Part shown: in pieces, positions 48,228 through 61,983 of the stretch
Position numbering within the stretch: position 1 is the first letter of the stretch
Layout of the letters: each line of letters starts with the position of its first letter
Assembly: GCA_029782355.1 (NCBI GenBank)
Contig: JAKOUY010000011.1
Span: 62,001 to 126,000, forward strand
Reading direction: 5' to 3'
DNA from: Actinomycetes bacterium
Lineage (GTDB): Bacteria > Actinomycetota > Acidimicrobiia > Acidimicrobiales > Ilumatobacteraceae
Length of the DNA: 64,000 bases
Translations under genes and position numbers: made by a program
Notes under the pieces: generated by a model
The model's input: only the letters and a program-made list of their open reading frames with translations
Told to the model about the DNA's origin: nothing
Databases searched by the model: none

Positions 48228-48314
48228 GGCCGTCACCGGCGGCCACGGCGGCCGGGACGTTCGGCGACGTGGGGCCGGGACGTTGGCCCCTCTCACGGGT
48301 GGGCAGGTCTGACC

Positions 48315-48320
48315 TAGGAT
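48315..48320 (+). promoter_or_regulatory. Probable -10 box of leaderless ppk2 mRNA
   Basis: TAGGAT ends 6 nt before the GTG at 48327, with no ribosome site in between. Confidence 0.5.
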
Positions 48321-48326
48321 CCGGGC

Positions 48327-49523
48327 GTGTCCAACGCCAATCACGCCAACCACGCCGGCCACAAACGCAAGGCCAAGCGCGAGACGGTGCGCGCCGCGGC
48401 AGCCGGGGACCGGCCGCCGTCGCTCACCCCGGCGGGGATCATGAACTACGAGGTGGGCGTCGCCGTCGAGGGAGCCCAGGAGCACATGGTGATGGCGGTG
48501 CGCGACGTCCTGCAGAACGCGCCGCGTGCCGAGCTGTCCTCGGTGTACCACTGGGTCCAGGCCTTGCTCGCCGGGCGGTCGCCCGACGAGCAGGAGATCA
48601 TCAACAGTGCCATCGCCCACGAGGACGAGCCGCTGTTCGGGACCCCGCCGCTGCGCTCCGACGACGAACTGGTGACCGACTGGGCCACGGCGGTGTACCC
48701 CTATCGCAACCTGATGTCGCGCAAGGCCTACGAGCGCCAGAAGTACCTGCTGCAGGTCGAGCTGCTGAAGATGCAGGCCTGGCTGAAGGACACCGGCGAG
48801 CGCATCGTCCTGCTGTTCGAGGGCCGCGACGCGGCAGGCAAGGGTGGCACGATCAAGCGCTTCATGGAACACCTCAACCCTCGCGGGGCGCGGGTCGTCG
48901 CCCTCGAGAAGCCCACCGCCCAGGAGTCCGGGCAGTGGTACTTCCAGCGCTACGTCCAGCACCTGCCGACGCGCGGGGAGCTGGTCATGTTCGACCGCTC
49001 GTGGTACAACCGGGCCGGCGTCGAGCGCGTCATGGGCTTCTGCACCGACGCCGAGTACCAGGAGTTCATGCGCCAGGCGCCTGAGTTCGAGCGCAACCTG
49101 GTTCGCAGCGGTGTGCATCTGTTCAAGTTCTGGTTCTCCGTCAGCCAGAAAGAGCAGCAGCGCCGCTTCGCCGAGCGCCAGCGCCACCCGCTGAAGCAGT
49201 GGAAGCTGTCGCCCATCGACCTTGCCTCGCTCGACAAGTGGAAGGAGTACACGGCGGCCAAGGAGGCCATGTTCGTGCACACCGACACCCTCGACGCTCC
49301 CTGGACGGTGATCAAGAGCGACTGCAAGAAGCGGGCCCGGTTGAATGCGATGCGCTACGTCCTGCATCGGATTCCCTACTCCAACAAGGACCTCGAGCGC
49401 ATCGGACCGCTCGATCCGCTCATCGTCGGGCGGGCCAGCGCGGTCTTCGAGCAGGGTGAGCATCCACAGCCCGACAAGGAGTCCAAGGCTCGCTCGGCCT
49501 CGAAGCGGTCGTCGAAGAAGTAG
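48327..49523 (+). CDS. ppk2: Polyphosphate kinase 2 family protein
   Basis: 398 residues; transfers phosphate between polyphosphate and nucleotides. The core has Walker A FEGRDAAGKGGTIKRF, GQWYFQRYVQHLP and Walker B MFDRSWYNRAGVERVMGFC, followed by the basic lid FSVSQKEQQRRFAERQ. The first 110 residues are an extension with a His/Asn/Lys-rich start; the end is Ser/Lys-rich. One PPK2 domain is present, so a class I type is likely. GTG start supported by the hexamer upstream. Confidence 0.92.
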   Translation: MSNANHANHAGHKRKAKRETVRAAAAGDRPPSLTPAGIMNYEVGVAVEGAQEHMVMAVRDVLQNAPRAELSSVYHWVQALLAGRSPDEQEIINSAIAHEDEPLFGTPPLRSDDELVTDWATAVYPYRNLMSRKAYERQKYLLQVELLKMQAWLKDTGERIVLLFEGRDAAGKGGTIKRFMEHLNPRGARVVALEKPTAQESGQWYFQRYVQHLPTRGELVMFDRSWYNRAGVERVMGFCTDAEYQEFMRQAPEFERNLVRSGVHLFKFWFSVSQKEQQRRFAERQRHPLKQWKLSPIDLASLDKWKEYTAAKEAMFVHTDTLDAPWTVIKSDCKKRARLNAMRYVLHRIPYSNKDLERIGPLDPLIVGRASAVFEQGEHPQPDKESKARSASKRSSKK

Positions 49524-49566
49524 CCGGCCCCGCTGATTCGGCGGTGGCCCACGGGCGGTGCGCTGG

Positions 49567-49572
49567 CAACAT
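49567..49572 (+). promoter_or_regulatory. Possible -10 box of leaderless tyrS mRNA
   Basis: CAACAT ends 7 nt before the ATG at 49580. It overlaps the alternative ATG at 49571, favouring the second. Confidence 0.35.
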
Positions 49573-49579
49573 GGACCGG

Positions 49580-50854
49580 ATGGACCTGCTCGACGACCTC
49601 GCCGGCCGCGGCCTGCTGCACGACACCACCGACCGCCAGGCGCTGGCGGCGCGCCTGTCCAGCGGGCCGATCGCGCTGTACATCGGCTTCGACCCGACCG
49701 CCGACTCGCTGCATGCCGGGCACCTCGTCGGGCAGCTGTTCATGCGCCGCTTCCAGCTGGCCGGGCACCGCCCGTTCCCCCTGGCCGGTGGGGCCACCGG
49801 CATGATCGGTGATCCGGGCGGGCGCAGCGAGGAACGCAACCTGCTCGACGCCGACACGCTGGCCCACAACGTCTCGCGGATCCAGGCCCAGCTCTCCCGT
49901 CTCGTCGACTTCGAGCCGGGCCCGTACCAGGCCACCCTGGTGAACAACGCCGACTGGACGGTGTCGATCCCGATGCTCGACTTCCTGCGTGACGTGGGGA
50001 AGCACTTCACCGTCAACCAGATGATCGCCAAGGACTCCGTCCGCTCGCGGATCGACAGCGAGCACGGCATCAGCTACACGGAGTTCAGCTACATGCTGCT
50101 CCAGGCCCACGACTTCCTGCACCTCCACCAGACCTACGGGGTGGAGCTGCAGGCCGGGGCCTCGGACCAGTGGGGCAACATCACCGCCGGAGTCGAGCTG
50201 ATCCGCCGCCGCACCGGGGCCACGGCGTACGCCGCCACCCATCCGCTGATGGTCCGCGCCGACGGGTCCAAGTTCGGCAAGTCGGTCGGTGGGGCGGTGT
50301 GGCTCGACCCGGCCCGCACCAGCCCGTACCAGTTCCGCCAGTTCTTCGTGCAGGTCGGCGACGACATGGTCGGGACGTACGTGAAGATGCTGTCGATGCG
50401 ACCGCTCGCCGAACTCGTCGAACTGCTGGAGCGCCACGAGGCCGCCCCGGAGCAGCGCCTGGCCCAGCGCGCCCTGGCCGACGAGCTGACCGAACTGGTC
50501 CACGGTCGGGAGGCGGCGGAGACCGCCCGAGCGGCGGCGGAGGTGCTCTTCGGGGGCGATCCGTCGCGCGCCACCGCGGCGACGCTGGCGGCGATCGCCG
50601 CCGAGGTCCCGAGCGTCACCCTCGACGGGGACATCGAGGGCCGGCGGGTCCACGAGCTGCTCACCGCTGCCGGGTTGGCGGCGTCGAACAGCGAGGTCGG
50701 ACGACTGCTCGCCCAGGGTGCGCTGCGCGCCGGCGGCCGGGTGCTCGCCGCGGACGGGCTGCTGCGGGCCTCGGACCTCCTCGACGGCGGATATCTGGTA
50801 CTGCGTCGCGGCAAGCGTGACTACCTCGTCGGAAAAACTTCGCGGGCAGGTTGA
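49580..50854 (+). CDS. tyrS: Tyrosine--tRNA ligase
   Basis: 424 residues; class I synthetase. The HIGH-type motif is PTADSLHAGHLVG, the tyrosine site includes GGATGMIGDPGGRSEE, and the KMSKS-type loop is KFGKS. A C-terminal S4 RNA-binding domain begins near RVHELLTAAGLAASNSEVGRLLAQGAL. The ATG at 49580 is favoured by the upstream hexamer; ATG 49571 would add three residues. Its last codons contain the -35 box of the rrn promoter. Confidence 0.95.
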   Translation: MDLLDDLAGRGLLHDTTDRQALAARLSSGPIALYIGFDPTADSLHAGHLVGQLFMRRFQLAGHRPFPLAGGATGMIGDPGGRSEERNLLDADTLAHNVSRIQAQLSRLVDFEPGPYQATLVNNADWTVSIPMLDFLRDVGKHFTVNQMIAKDSVRSRIDSEHGISYTEFSYMLLQAHDFLHLHQTYGVELQAGASDQWGNITAGVELIRRRTGATAYAATHPLMVRADGSKFGKSVGGAVWLDPARTSPYQFRQFFVQVGDDMVGTYVKMLSMRPLAELVELLERHEAAPEQRLAQRALADELTELVHGREAAETARAAAEVLFGGDPSRATAATLAAIAAEVPSVTLDGDIEGRRVHELLTAAGLAASNSEVGRLLAQGALRAGGRVLAADGLLRASDLLDGGYLVLRRGKRDYLVGKTSRAG

Positions 50855-50880
50855 CGTTCACCCGCAGTGCGCCGTAGCAT
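50851..50880 (+). promoter_or_regulatory. rrn promoter
   Basis: TTGACG at 50851-50856 and TAGCAT at 50875-50880 with an 18-bp spacer, about 310 bp before the 16S gene. The -35 box overlaps the tyrS stop codon. It is the only promoter in the window with a near-consensus -35 of this strength that I could see. Confidence 0.65.
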
Positions 50881-51190
50881 AGCTACTCGCTTCGGACGGC
50901 CTCCACGGCCACCGAAACGGCACCACCGGACGACCGGATCGTCTGTGTGCCGGAGCTGAGGCTCCTTGAAAACGGAAGAGAAGACTGAACGCCAGTGCGG
51001 GCAGCGAGAACGGACCGGTTCGCCGGGCCGATCGACGCTGTCTGTCAATTCACAAGTCGCCCACGTCCCAACGTGGGTGCAATCGTAAGTCAGATCTGAG
51101 GGTCACGGCTCGTGCGATATTCCCGTACGACGACCCTCGGCTCTTAACACATCGTGACGTCGACGACCTTGGTCGCCGATGGACATGGTT
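50855..51190 (+). other. rrn leader, non-coding
   Basis: 336 bp without a gene. It holds the promoter -10, the 5' arm of the 16S processing stem (AAAACGGAAGAGAAGAC at 50969-50985, perfectly complementary to 52851-52867), a hairpin CCCACGT/ACGTGGG at 51060-51077, and a longer imperfect hairpin bounded by GAGGGTC (51098-51104) and GACCCTC (51132-51138). No ORF or tRNA was recognised. Confidence 0.7.
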
Positions 51191-56060
<4,870 letters not shown>

Positions 56061-56065
56061 CAAAC

Positions 56066-56081
56066 GCTCGTGCTTGCTCTG
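56066..56081 (+). other. 3' arm of the 23S rRNA processing stem
   Basis: GCTCGTGCTTGCTCTG is the perfect 16-nt reverse complement of 52980-52995, so the 23S precursor ends would pair for RNase III-type cleavage. Confidence 0.7.
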
Positions 56082-56133
56082 GAGTCCTCGAAGGGCCGCA
56101 CCCCGCGTCGCGGGTGTGCGCCGTGACAACAGA

Positions 56134-56251
<118 letters not shown>

Positions 56252-56259
56252 TTCTCCAC

Positions 56260-56287
56260 AATGACCCCCGCTTCGGCGGGGGTCATT
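56260..56287 (+). terminator. rrn terminator
   Basis: Perfect 12-bp stem AATGACCCCCGC/GCGGGGGTCATT closed by a TTCG tetraloop, 9 nt after the 5S gene; GCCGTTTT follows, giving a short T-run. Confidence 0.85.
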
Positions 56288-56337
56288 GCCGTTTTCGGGC
56301 GGATCGGGGTCGGCTCGGACCTACACTGGCCGCCCCT

Positions 56338-57906
56338 ATGCCCGCCGACCGCTCATCGCCCCGATCGTCAGGCACCGGTCGACGTGGTTCGACGGGCGCG
56401 CCCCGCTCGGGCCCGGGGCCGGCTCGGGTTGGTGGGCGTTCCGCGGCGAGCGCCGGCAGGCCCGGCCGCACCGGCACGGGGCGGCGCCCGTCGCCGGCAC
56501 CGGGCGCGCCGGGGGACGGCTCGTTCCCCCGTGGGACGCGCCGCACCGCGCGCCCGGGTCCGTCGGGCGGCGCCGGGTTCGACCGCGACGACCAGGCCCC
56601 CGAGTGGCCTGCGAGGCGACGCCGGCCGGGTGGCGATGGGACGTGGCGCGCCGAGGGCCGGACCGGATCGGGAGGCCCGGTGCGCCGCTCGCGTCCCGCC
56701 GCGCCGGTCACCCCGGGTGATCGCCAGCCGTCGGGGACCTCCCGTCGGGCTCGCCCGGACCGAGGTGGCGGCGCCGCCGAGCCGACGACGCCTCGTGTCC
56801 GGCGCGGCGCCGACCGTGACCGTGGCTGGGCCGCTGGGGACGGTCGTGGCCGCCCCGGACCCGCCCGACGCGCCGCTGGGCCACGTCCCGGTCGTGACGC
56901 CGGCGGCGACGCGCCCCGTCGATCGGGCGGGCGTTCGGGCGCCGGGGTCGCCGGCGCCCGGGTCCGATCTTCCTCGGCGGGTCCGGGCCGGCCCGGCGAC
57001 AGCGCCGGCCGCGCCCGCCGCGTCCCGCCACGCCAGGTTGCACCGGCCCCGCGGACCGTGGCCGAGCAGCGCGCCGCGGAGGTTCGGGCACGGCGGGGGC
57101 CTCGCCCGCCGCGCCGCGATGCGGCACCGGCGGCGGCGCCGGCGTGGGAGCGCGATCGCTGGGTGGACGAGGGATCCGTGCGAGACGCAGCCCTCCAGGC
57201 CACGACGCGTGCCGAGCCGCGCCGCGGTCGCCAGGTCGCCCCGGCGACCGACGAGGTGGCGCGTTCGAACACGGCGGCGATCGATCCCGAGGTGCTGGCC
57301 GCGGTGGATGCCCAGGCCCCGTCCAGCCGGGCGGCCCGGTACCGCGAGCGGCTGGCGTCGGCCGCCGAGGCGCTCGATCGGGGCCGCTACGCCGACGCCA
57401 AGCGGATGGTGCAGCCGGTGATCCGCGACCTGCCCGGGATCGCCCTCGGCCACGAGCTGGCCGGCCTGGCGCTGTACCGGATGGGGCTGTGGCGGGCCGC
57501 CGCCGCCGAGCTCGAGCACGCCAGAGCACTGGACGGGTCCGTACACCACCTTCCCGTGCTGGCCGACTGCTACCGGGCACTGCGGCGCTATGCCGAGGTC
57601 GAGGCCCTGTGGGGCGAGCTGCGCCAGGCGTCGCCGAATCCGGCGCTGATGGCCGAGGGGCGAATCGTCGTCGCTGGCGCCCACGCCGATCGTGGCGACC
57701 TCCATGCTGCGCTGGCGGTCATGGGCAAGGCCAACGCCGTCCCCAAGACGGTCAAGGACCATCACCTCCGGCAGTGGTACGTGATCGGTGATCTGCATGA
57801 CCGGCTCGGCGACGTGCTCGCCGCCCGGCGGTTCTTCGCCTTGGTGCAGCGCGTCGATCCGCACTTCGTGGACGTCGCCGAGCGGATCGCCGCGCTCGGT
57901 CGCTGA
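56338..57906 (+). CDS. TPR protein with long Arg/Gly/Pro-rich N-terminal region
   Basis: 522 residues in two parts. Residues 1 to about 290 are low-complexity, very basic and rich in Arg, Gly, Pro and Ala with no recognisable domain, probably disordered. Residues about 315-520 are helical TPR-like repeats (RYRERLASAAEALDRGRYADAKRMV, LGHELAGLALYRMGLWRAAAAELEHA, DCYRALRRYAEVEALWGEL, DLHDRLGDVLAARRFFALV). In M. tuberculosis a TPR protein lies at the equivalent place between tyrS and the HAD phosphatase/tlyA genes. The basic tail could bind RNA or DNA; that is only a guess. TACACT lies 10 nt before the ATG. The N-terminal start is uncertain. Confidence 0.7.
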   Translation: MPADRSSPRSSGTGRRGSTGAPRSGPGPARVGGRSAASAGRPGRTGTGRRPSPAPGAPGDGSFPRGTRRTARPGPSGGAGFDRDDQAPEWPARRRRPGGDGTWRAEGRTGSGGPVRRSRPAAPVTPGDRQPSGTSRRARPDRGGGAAEPTTPRVRRGADRDRGWAAGDGRGRPGPARRAAGPRPGRDAGGDAPRRSGGRSGAGVAGARVRSSSAGPGRPGDSAGRARRVPPRQVAPAPRTVAEQRAAEVRARRGPRPPRRDAAPAAAPAWERDRWVDEGSVRDAALQATTRAEPRRGRQVAPATDEVARSNTAAIDPEVLAAVDAQAPSSRAARYRERLASAAEALDRGRYADAKRMVQPVIRDLPGIALGHELAGLALYRMGLWRAAAAELEHARALDGSVHHLPVLADCYRALRRYAEVEALWGELRQASPNPALMAEGRIVVAGAHADRGDLHAALAVMGKANAVPKTVKDHHLRQWYVIGDLHDRLGDVLAARRFFALVQRVDPHFVDVAERIAALGR

Positions 57907-58028
57907 CCCCGGCGGCGACCGGCCACCTGCACGCCGAGCGGTCGTCGCCCCGAACCGCGCCACACCCCTGCGCGACAACGGGAGCACTTCCCCCGTGCTT
58001 CCGTGCCCACGACGACAAGGGGCCAACC

Positions 58029-58391
58029 ATGAACATCGCCGTCCTCATCGGGACTCTCTCCAGCGCGCCACAGGTGCGCACGCTGCCCTCGGGTGATCAG
58101 CTGACCGTGCTGCAGCTGACCACCGAGGCCCCCGATCCGCCGGGCGCCCCCGACGGTGGGCGGCGAACGTCGGTCGCCATCAGCCTGCCCGGGGCAGCCT
58201 CGGCCACGAGATGGCAACCCGGGGATCGTCTGGCCGTGGTCGGCCACGTGCTGCGCCGCTTCTACCGGGCCGGGGCCACCACGGCCAGCGTCACCGAGGT
58301 GCGCGCCCGCCGGGTGGTCGCCTGCCGATCGGCGGGCGCGGTGCGCCGGGCGCTGGCCGAGGCGGCCGCGGCGATCACGGCGGGCGGCTGA
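58029..58391 (+). CDS. SSB-like OB-fold protein
   Basis: 120 residues. MNIAVLIGTLSSAPQVRTLPSGDQLTVLQLTT, then VVGHVLRRFYRAGATTASVTEVRARRVV, follows the single-stranded DNA-binding protein pattern (IG-L-P-R-T-SG, VEG-L--R-Y, EV-A). It lacks the acidic glycine-rich C-terminal tail of canonical SSB, so it is probably an accessory paralogue. Preceded by AAGGGG; 122 bp after the TPR gene. Confidence 0.75.
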   Translation: MNIAVLIGTLSSAPQVRTLPSGDQLTVLQLTTEAPDPPGAPDGGRRTSVAISLPGAASATRWQPGDRLAVVGHVLRRFYRAGATTASVTEVRARRVVACRSAGAVRRALAEAAAAITAGG

Positions 58392-58411
58392 GGGCGATAC
58401 CGTGCCCGCCG

Positions 58412-58858
58412 ATGCCCGCCCACGCCCGTCACCTCGTTCGCCGGTTCGTGACCTCGTGGTCGTCCCGGCCGGTCAGCGCCCACGACCGGCAGTGGGTGGG
58501 CGAACAGCTGTTGTCCCACGAGATGGAGCTGTGGTCCCGGCACGGCGCCGCCGATCAGCGGCACACCGTCGCCGTGGCCCGGTCGTTCGCCGCCCGCCGG
58601 CCGCTGGCCAGCCGGGCCGAGGTGGCGGGCGCGCTGCTGCACGACATCGGCAAGGTCGACGTCGGCCTGTCGATTCCCGGTCGGGTCGTGGCCCGCCTGG
58701 TGGGCCCACGCACCCCCCGACTGCGCGACTATCTCGACCACGAGCGCATCGGGGCCGAGCGCTTGGCTGCTCTCGGGTCGGATCCGGTCACCGTCGAACT
58801 GGTGGCCGGACATGGACCGGCGTTCGCCGACCTGTTCGCAGCCGACAACGCGGCGTGA
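58412..58858 (+). CDS. HD-domain protein
   Basis: 148 residues. RHTVAVARSF and ALLHDIGKVDVGL give the His and His-Asp of an HD metal-dependent phosphohydrolase; DHERIGAERLAALG and ELVAGHG follow. Substrate unknown (nucleotide or cyclic-nucleotide hydrolases are common in the superfamily). The ATG at 58412 has TACCGT 8 nt upstream. Confidence 0.75.
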   Translation: MPAHARHLVRRFVTSWSSRPVSAHDRQWVGEQLLSHEMELWSRHGAADQRHTVAVARSFAARRPLASRAEVAGALLHDIGKVDVGLSIPGRVVARLVGPRTPRLRDYLDHERIGAERLAALGSDPVTVELVAGHGPAFADLFAADNAA

Positions 58859-58915
58859 TCGGAGGGCCGGAGCGAGCGGGCGAATCGCGCCCGCCGCGCC
58901 GGTCCGCCACCTCGC

Positions 58916-59797
58916 TCAGGTGCGCGAGGCGGCGGCGATGCTCTCGATCGAGGCGTCCAGGGTGGCGTCGAACTCGGACGCCGTCTGCTGGGCGCTCAGT
59001 CCTTCGGACAGTGCCCGGGAAAAGCTGGCGATCATCCCGTGGTTGCGAGCCAGGCGCGCGTTGGCGTCCTCGCGGGTGTACCCGCCGGACAGGGCGACGA
59101 CGCGCAGGACGGCCGGGTTGGCGATGACGTCGGCGTAGAAGTCGTCCGCGCTCGGGATCGTCAGCTTGAGCATGACCTGCTGCCCGCCGAGGTCGGCGAG
59201 GTGCTCGATGATCGACTGCTTGAGCAGCTCCTCGGCGTGCTCCTTGGACGGACTGTTGATGTCGACCTCCGGCTCGATGATCGGCATCAGTCCGGCACCG
59301 AGGATCTGCTTGGCGACCTCGAACTGCTGGTCGACGACGGCTGCGACGCCAGCTGGATCAGCGGTCTTGATGACCGAGCGCATCTTCGTCCCGAAGACGC
59401 CCTTGTCGGTGGCCCGGGCCAGCAACTCGTCGAGTCCACCGATCGGCTTCATCACCTGGGCGCCGTCGGCCTCGTCGGCGAGGCCCTTGTCGACCTTCAG
59501 GAACGGCACGACACCCTTCACCGACCACAGGTAGTCGGCCGTGCCGCGGCCCTCGATCTGGCGGTCCATCGTGCCCTCGAAGAGGATCGCTCCGAGGATC
59601 CGCCGATCGAATGCCGGGCTGGTGATCATCCGCGAGCGCATCGCATGCATCAGGTCGAACATCTCGGCGTCGTTGGAGTACTCGCTCTCGGCGATGCCGT
59701 ACAGGCGCAGGGCCTTCGGCGTGCTCCCGCCGCTCTGGTCGAGCGCGGCGATGAAGCCGTCGCCATCGCGCATCCGGGTGAGCTGATCCTGGTTCAT
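58916..59797 (-). CDS. fba: Fructose-bisphosphate aldolase class I
   Basis: 293 residues; splits fructose-1,6-bisphosphate by a Schiff-base mechanism. LDQSGGSTPKALRLYG, FEGTMDRQIEG, VPFLKVDKGL, FGTKMRSVI and IIEPEVDI are typical of the short bacterial class I family; the Lys in MLKLTIPSADDF matches the Schiff-base position and GGYTREDAN the phosphate loop. GGAGG precedes the ATG at 59797. The leader carries a 6-bp hairpin at 59827-59843, and TAACAT near 59853 may be the -10 box. Confidence 0.93.
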   Translation of the reverse strand: MNQDQLTRMRDGDGFIAALDQSGGSTPKALRLYGIAESEYSNDAEMFDLMHAMRSRMITSPAFDRRILGAILFEGTMDRQIEGRGTADYLWSVKGVVPFLKVDKGLADEADGAQVMKPIGGLDELLARATDKGVFGTKMRSVIKTADPAGVAAVVDQQFEVAKQILGAGLMPIIEPEVDINSPSKEHAEELLKQSIIEHLADLGGQQVMLKLTIPSADDFYADVIANPAVLRVVALSGGYTREDANARLARNHGMIASFSRALSEGLSAQQTASEFDATLDASIESIAAASRT

Positions 59798-59896
59798 GTC
59801 GGGGGTACCTCCACTGGGCGACTGGGTGGAGCGCATGGCTCCATCGGGTTCATGTTAGTGGCCGGCCCGGCCGCGGCCCAGGGACGTTCGACCAGG

Positions 59897-61093
59897 TCAA
59901 CCGAGGTCGAGGGGCCTGATGACCAGCCCCGTGCGCAGCTTGGGGGTGAAGAACGTCGACTTCGGCGGCATCAGCAGCCGTTCGGTCGCGGTGCGGCGGA
60001 TCTCGTCGATGCCCGTCGGGCGGATGAGCACGGCGGCGTCGGCGGCGCCGGATGCGACCAACTCGACGGTCTGGGCAACCCCGTGCTGGTAGCCGACGTC
60101 GAGGCCCTCGACGCCGTCGAGGGCCGCCTCGAGCAGGGCACCGTCCAACTGCCGCACGCCGGCGAAGCGCGTTGCATCGGGCGTCAACCACACCCCGGTC
60201 CGGTCGGGGCGCACGAAGCACAGCGCGCCGCGTTCGACCACCTGGCGGGCGAACGACGAGTCGATCGGCCCGGCTTCGGTGCACGTGAACCACGGGCGGA
60301 GGTGCTCGAGCAGGCCGGCGCCGCTTGGACCTCGGTAGACGCGGTGGATGGCGTCGATGCTGAGCTGCTCGTCGACCAGTTCGGCCACGTAGGCGAGGGT
60401 GGTCTCGGCATCGGTGGCGGCGTTGCCGGCGCGGCGGACCTCGTCCCGGAAGGTCCGGGAGATGGCGTAGCGGTGATGGCCGTCGGCGATGAGCACCGCC
60501 GCCGCCCCGACAGCCCGGCGGATCGCGTCGACCCGTTCGGGTTCGTCGACTCGCTCGACGGAGTGCTCGACACCGTCCTCGTCGACGAACGAGCCGAGCG
60601 GCTCGCCGGGCGCGTCGAGCAGGTCGGTGAGCCCGGGGGTCAACGACAGGCCCCACACCGGCGACAGGTTGGCCGAGGTTGCCCGGGTCAGATCGAGCCG
60701 GTCGGTCTTGGCCTTCGGTGTGGTCCGCTCGTGGGGGAGCACCCCATCGGCACCCTCGTCGACGACCTCCAGGGCGCCCAGCACCCCCACCGTGGCTCGG
60801 TGCCGGCCAGACTCGTCGACGAAGCGCATCCGGTACAGGGTGAACGATGGGCGGCGGTCGGCGAGCAGCGTGCCATCGGCCCGCCAGGCGGCCAACTGGG
60901 CGGCAGCGTCGGCGTACCGGTGGGTGCCGTCCTGGTCTCGGGGGACGTCGATGCGCACGATGTTGGCCGGGTGGCGGCCGCGCCACCGCTCGACGTCGTC
61001 GGCGGAGAGCACGTCGTAGGGCGGGGCGGTGACGTCGGCGAGTGGCAGGCCAGGGGCGTAACGCACGGCTGCGAACGGTTCGAAGCGGGGCAC
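59897..61093 (-). CDS. DUF1015 family protein
   Basis: 398 residues. FEPFAAVRYAPGLPLADVTAPPYDVLSADD, then LYRMRFVDESGRHRATVGVLGALEV, HERTTPKAKTDRLDL, LIADGHHRYAISRTF and MPPKSTFFTPKL are the hallmarks of DUF1015, a widespread family of unknown function linked in some genomes to sugar or serine metabolism. The GTG at 61093 is supported by CAGGCT 6 nt upstream. Follows fba convergently ordered on the same strand, about 99 bp before it. Confidence 0.9.
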   Translation of the reverse strand: MPRFEPFAAVRYAPGLPLADVTAPPYDVLSADDVERWRGRHPANIVRIDVPRDQDGTHRYADAAAQLAAWRADGTLLADRRPSFTLYRMRFVDESGRHRATVGVLGALEVVDEGADGVLPHERTTPKAKTDRLDLTRATSANLSPVWGLSLTPGLTDLLDAPGEPLGSFVDEDGVEHSVERVDEPERVDAIRRAVGAAAVLIADGHHRYAISRTFRDEVRRAGNAATDAETTLAYVAELVDEQLSIDAIHRVYRGPSGAGLLEHLRPWFTCTEAGPIDSSFARQVVERGALCFVRPDRTGVWLTPDATRFAGVRQLDGALLEAALDGVEGLDVGYQHGVAQTVELVASGAADAAVLIRPTGIDEIRRTATERLLMPPKSTFFTPKLRTGLVIRPLDLG

Positions 61094-61099
61094 GCCGAC

Positions 61100-61105
61100 A
61101 GCCTG
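61100..61105 (-). promoter_or_regulatory. Probable -10 box of the DUF1015 gene
   Basis: Minus-strand CAGGCT ends 6 nt before the GTG at 61093. Confidence 0.4.
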
Positions 61106-61142
61106 CCACGCCGAGCCCGGGCCCTGGCAGACTGACCGGTCG

Positions 61143-61964
61143 ATGGCTCCTGAGACCGCCTCCCCGGATTCGAGTCGCCCGCCCCGGGCCAGGGTGGTCG
61201 TGCTCGACCTCGACGGCGTCGTGTGGTTGGCCCACCGGGCGATACCCGGCTCGCCCGACGCGGTCGCCCGGTTGCGCCAGGCCGGGCTGACCGTGCACTT
61301 CGCCACCAACAACTCGGCGCCCCGCGTGGCCGATCACGAGGCTGCGCTGGCGGCGATCGGCATCCCCGCCGAGGGCTGCGTGGTGACCTCGGCCCAGGCG
61401 GTTGCCCGGCTGATGGACGCCGGTCAGCGGGCGGCCATCGTGGGTGGTGGCGGGCTGCGGGAGGCGCTGGTCGCTCGCGGCGTCGAGGTGATCGACCTGG
61501 ACGACGACCGGGAGGCGGACCTCGACGCCGTCGTCGTCGGCCTCGACCGCCACTTCACCTACGACACGCTGCGTCGGGCAGCGGGTGCGGTGCGCCGCGG
61601 CGCCCGGTTGTTGGCCAGCAACGACGACGCCACCTACCCGACGCCCGACGGGCCGATCCCGGGCGGCGGGGCGATGGTGGCGGCCATCGCCACCGCCGCC
61701 GGGGTCGCCCCGCTGATCGCCGGGAAGCCCTATCAGCCGATGGCCGATCTGGTGCTGGCCGGTGCGCCCGGGGTGTCCCCGGCGGAGTTCGTGATGGTCG
61801 GCGACCGACCGGAGACCGACGGCCTGTTCGCCGCCCGGTTGGGGTGCCGATACGCCCAGGTGCGGACCGGGGTGGTGCCTGCTGGAGTTCCCGTCCCGCT
61901 TGCACAGATCGACGCCGAGGACCTTGCCGCAGTGGCAACGGTCCTGCTCACCGAGCGCGGGTGA
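61143..61964 (+). CDS. HAD-IIA family phosphatase
   Basis: 273 residues. The nucleophile motif is VVVLDLDGVVWL, motif II FATNNSA, and the C-terminal catalytic part has AGKPYQPMADL and MVGDRPETDGLFAARLG. The C2 cap of HAD-IIA lies between. In mycobacteria the equivalent gene before tlyA encodes a glycerol-3-phosphate phosphatase; the same substrate is possible here. CAGACT is 9 nt before the ATG, slightly outside the usual spacing. Confidence 0.88.
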   Translation: MAPETASPDSSRPPRARVVVLDLDGVVWLAHRAIPGSPDAVARLRQAGLTVHFATNNSAPRVADHEAALAAIGIPAEGCVVTSAQAVARLMDAGQRAAIVGGGGLREALVARGVEVIDLDDDREADLDAVVVGLDRHFTYDTLRRAAGAVRRGARLLASNDDATYPTPDGPIPGGGAMVAAIATAAGVAPLIAGKPYQPMADLVLAGAPGVSPAEFVMVGDRPETDGLFAARLGCRYAQVRTGVVPAGVPVPLAQIDAEDLAAVATVLLTERG

Positions 61965-61970
61965 CCCGGG

Positions 61971-61976
61971 TAGGCT
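61971..61976 (+). promoter_or_regulatory. Probable -10 box of the H1-like repeat gene
   Basis: TAGGCT ends 7 nt before the ATG at 61984, in the gap after the HAD gene. Confidence 0.45.
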
Positions 61977-61983
61977 GCTCGCG

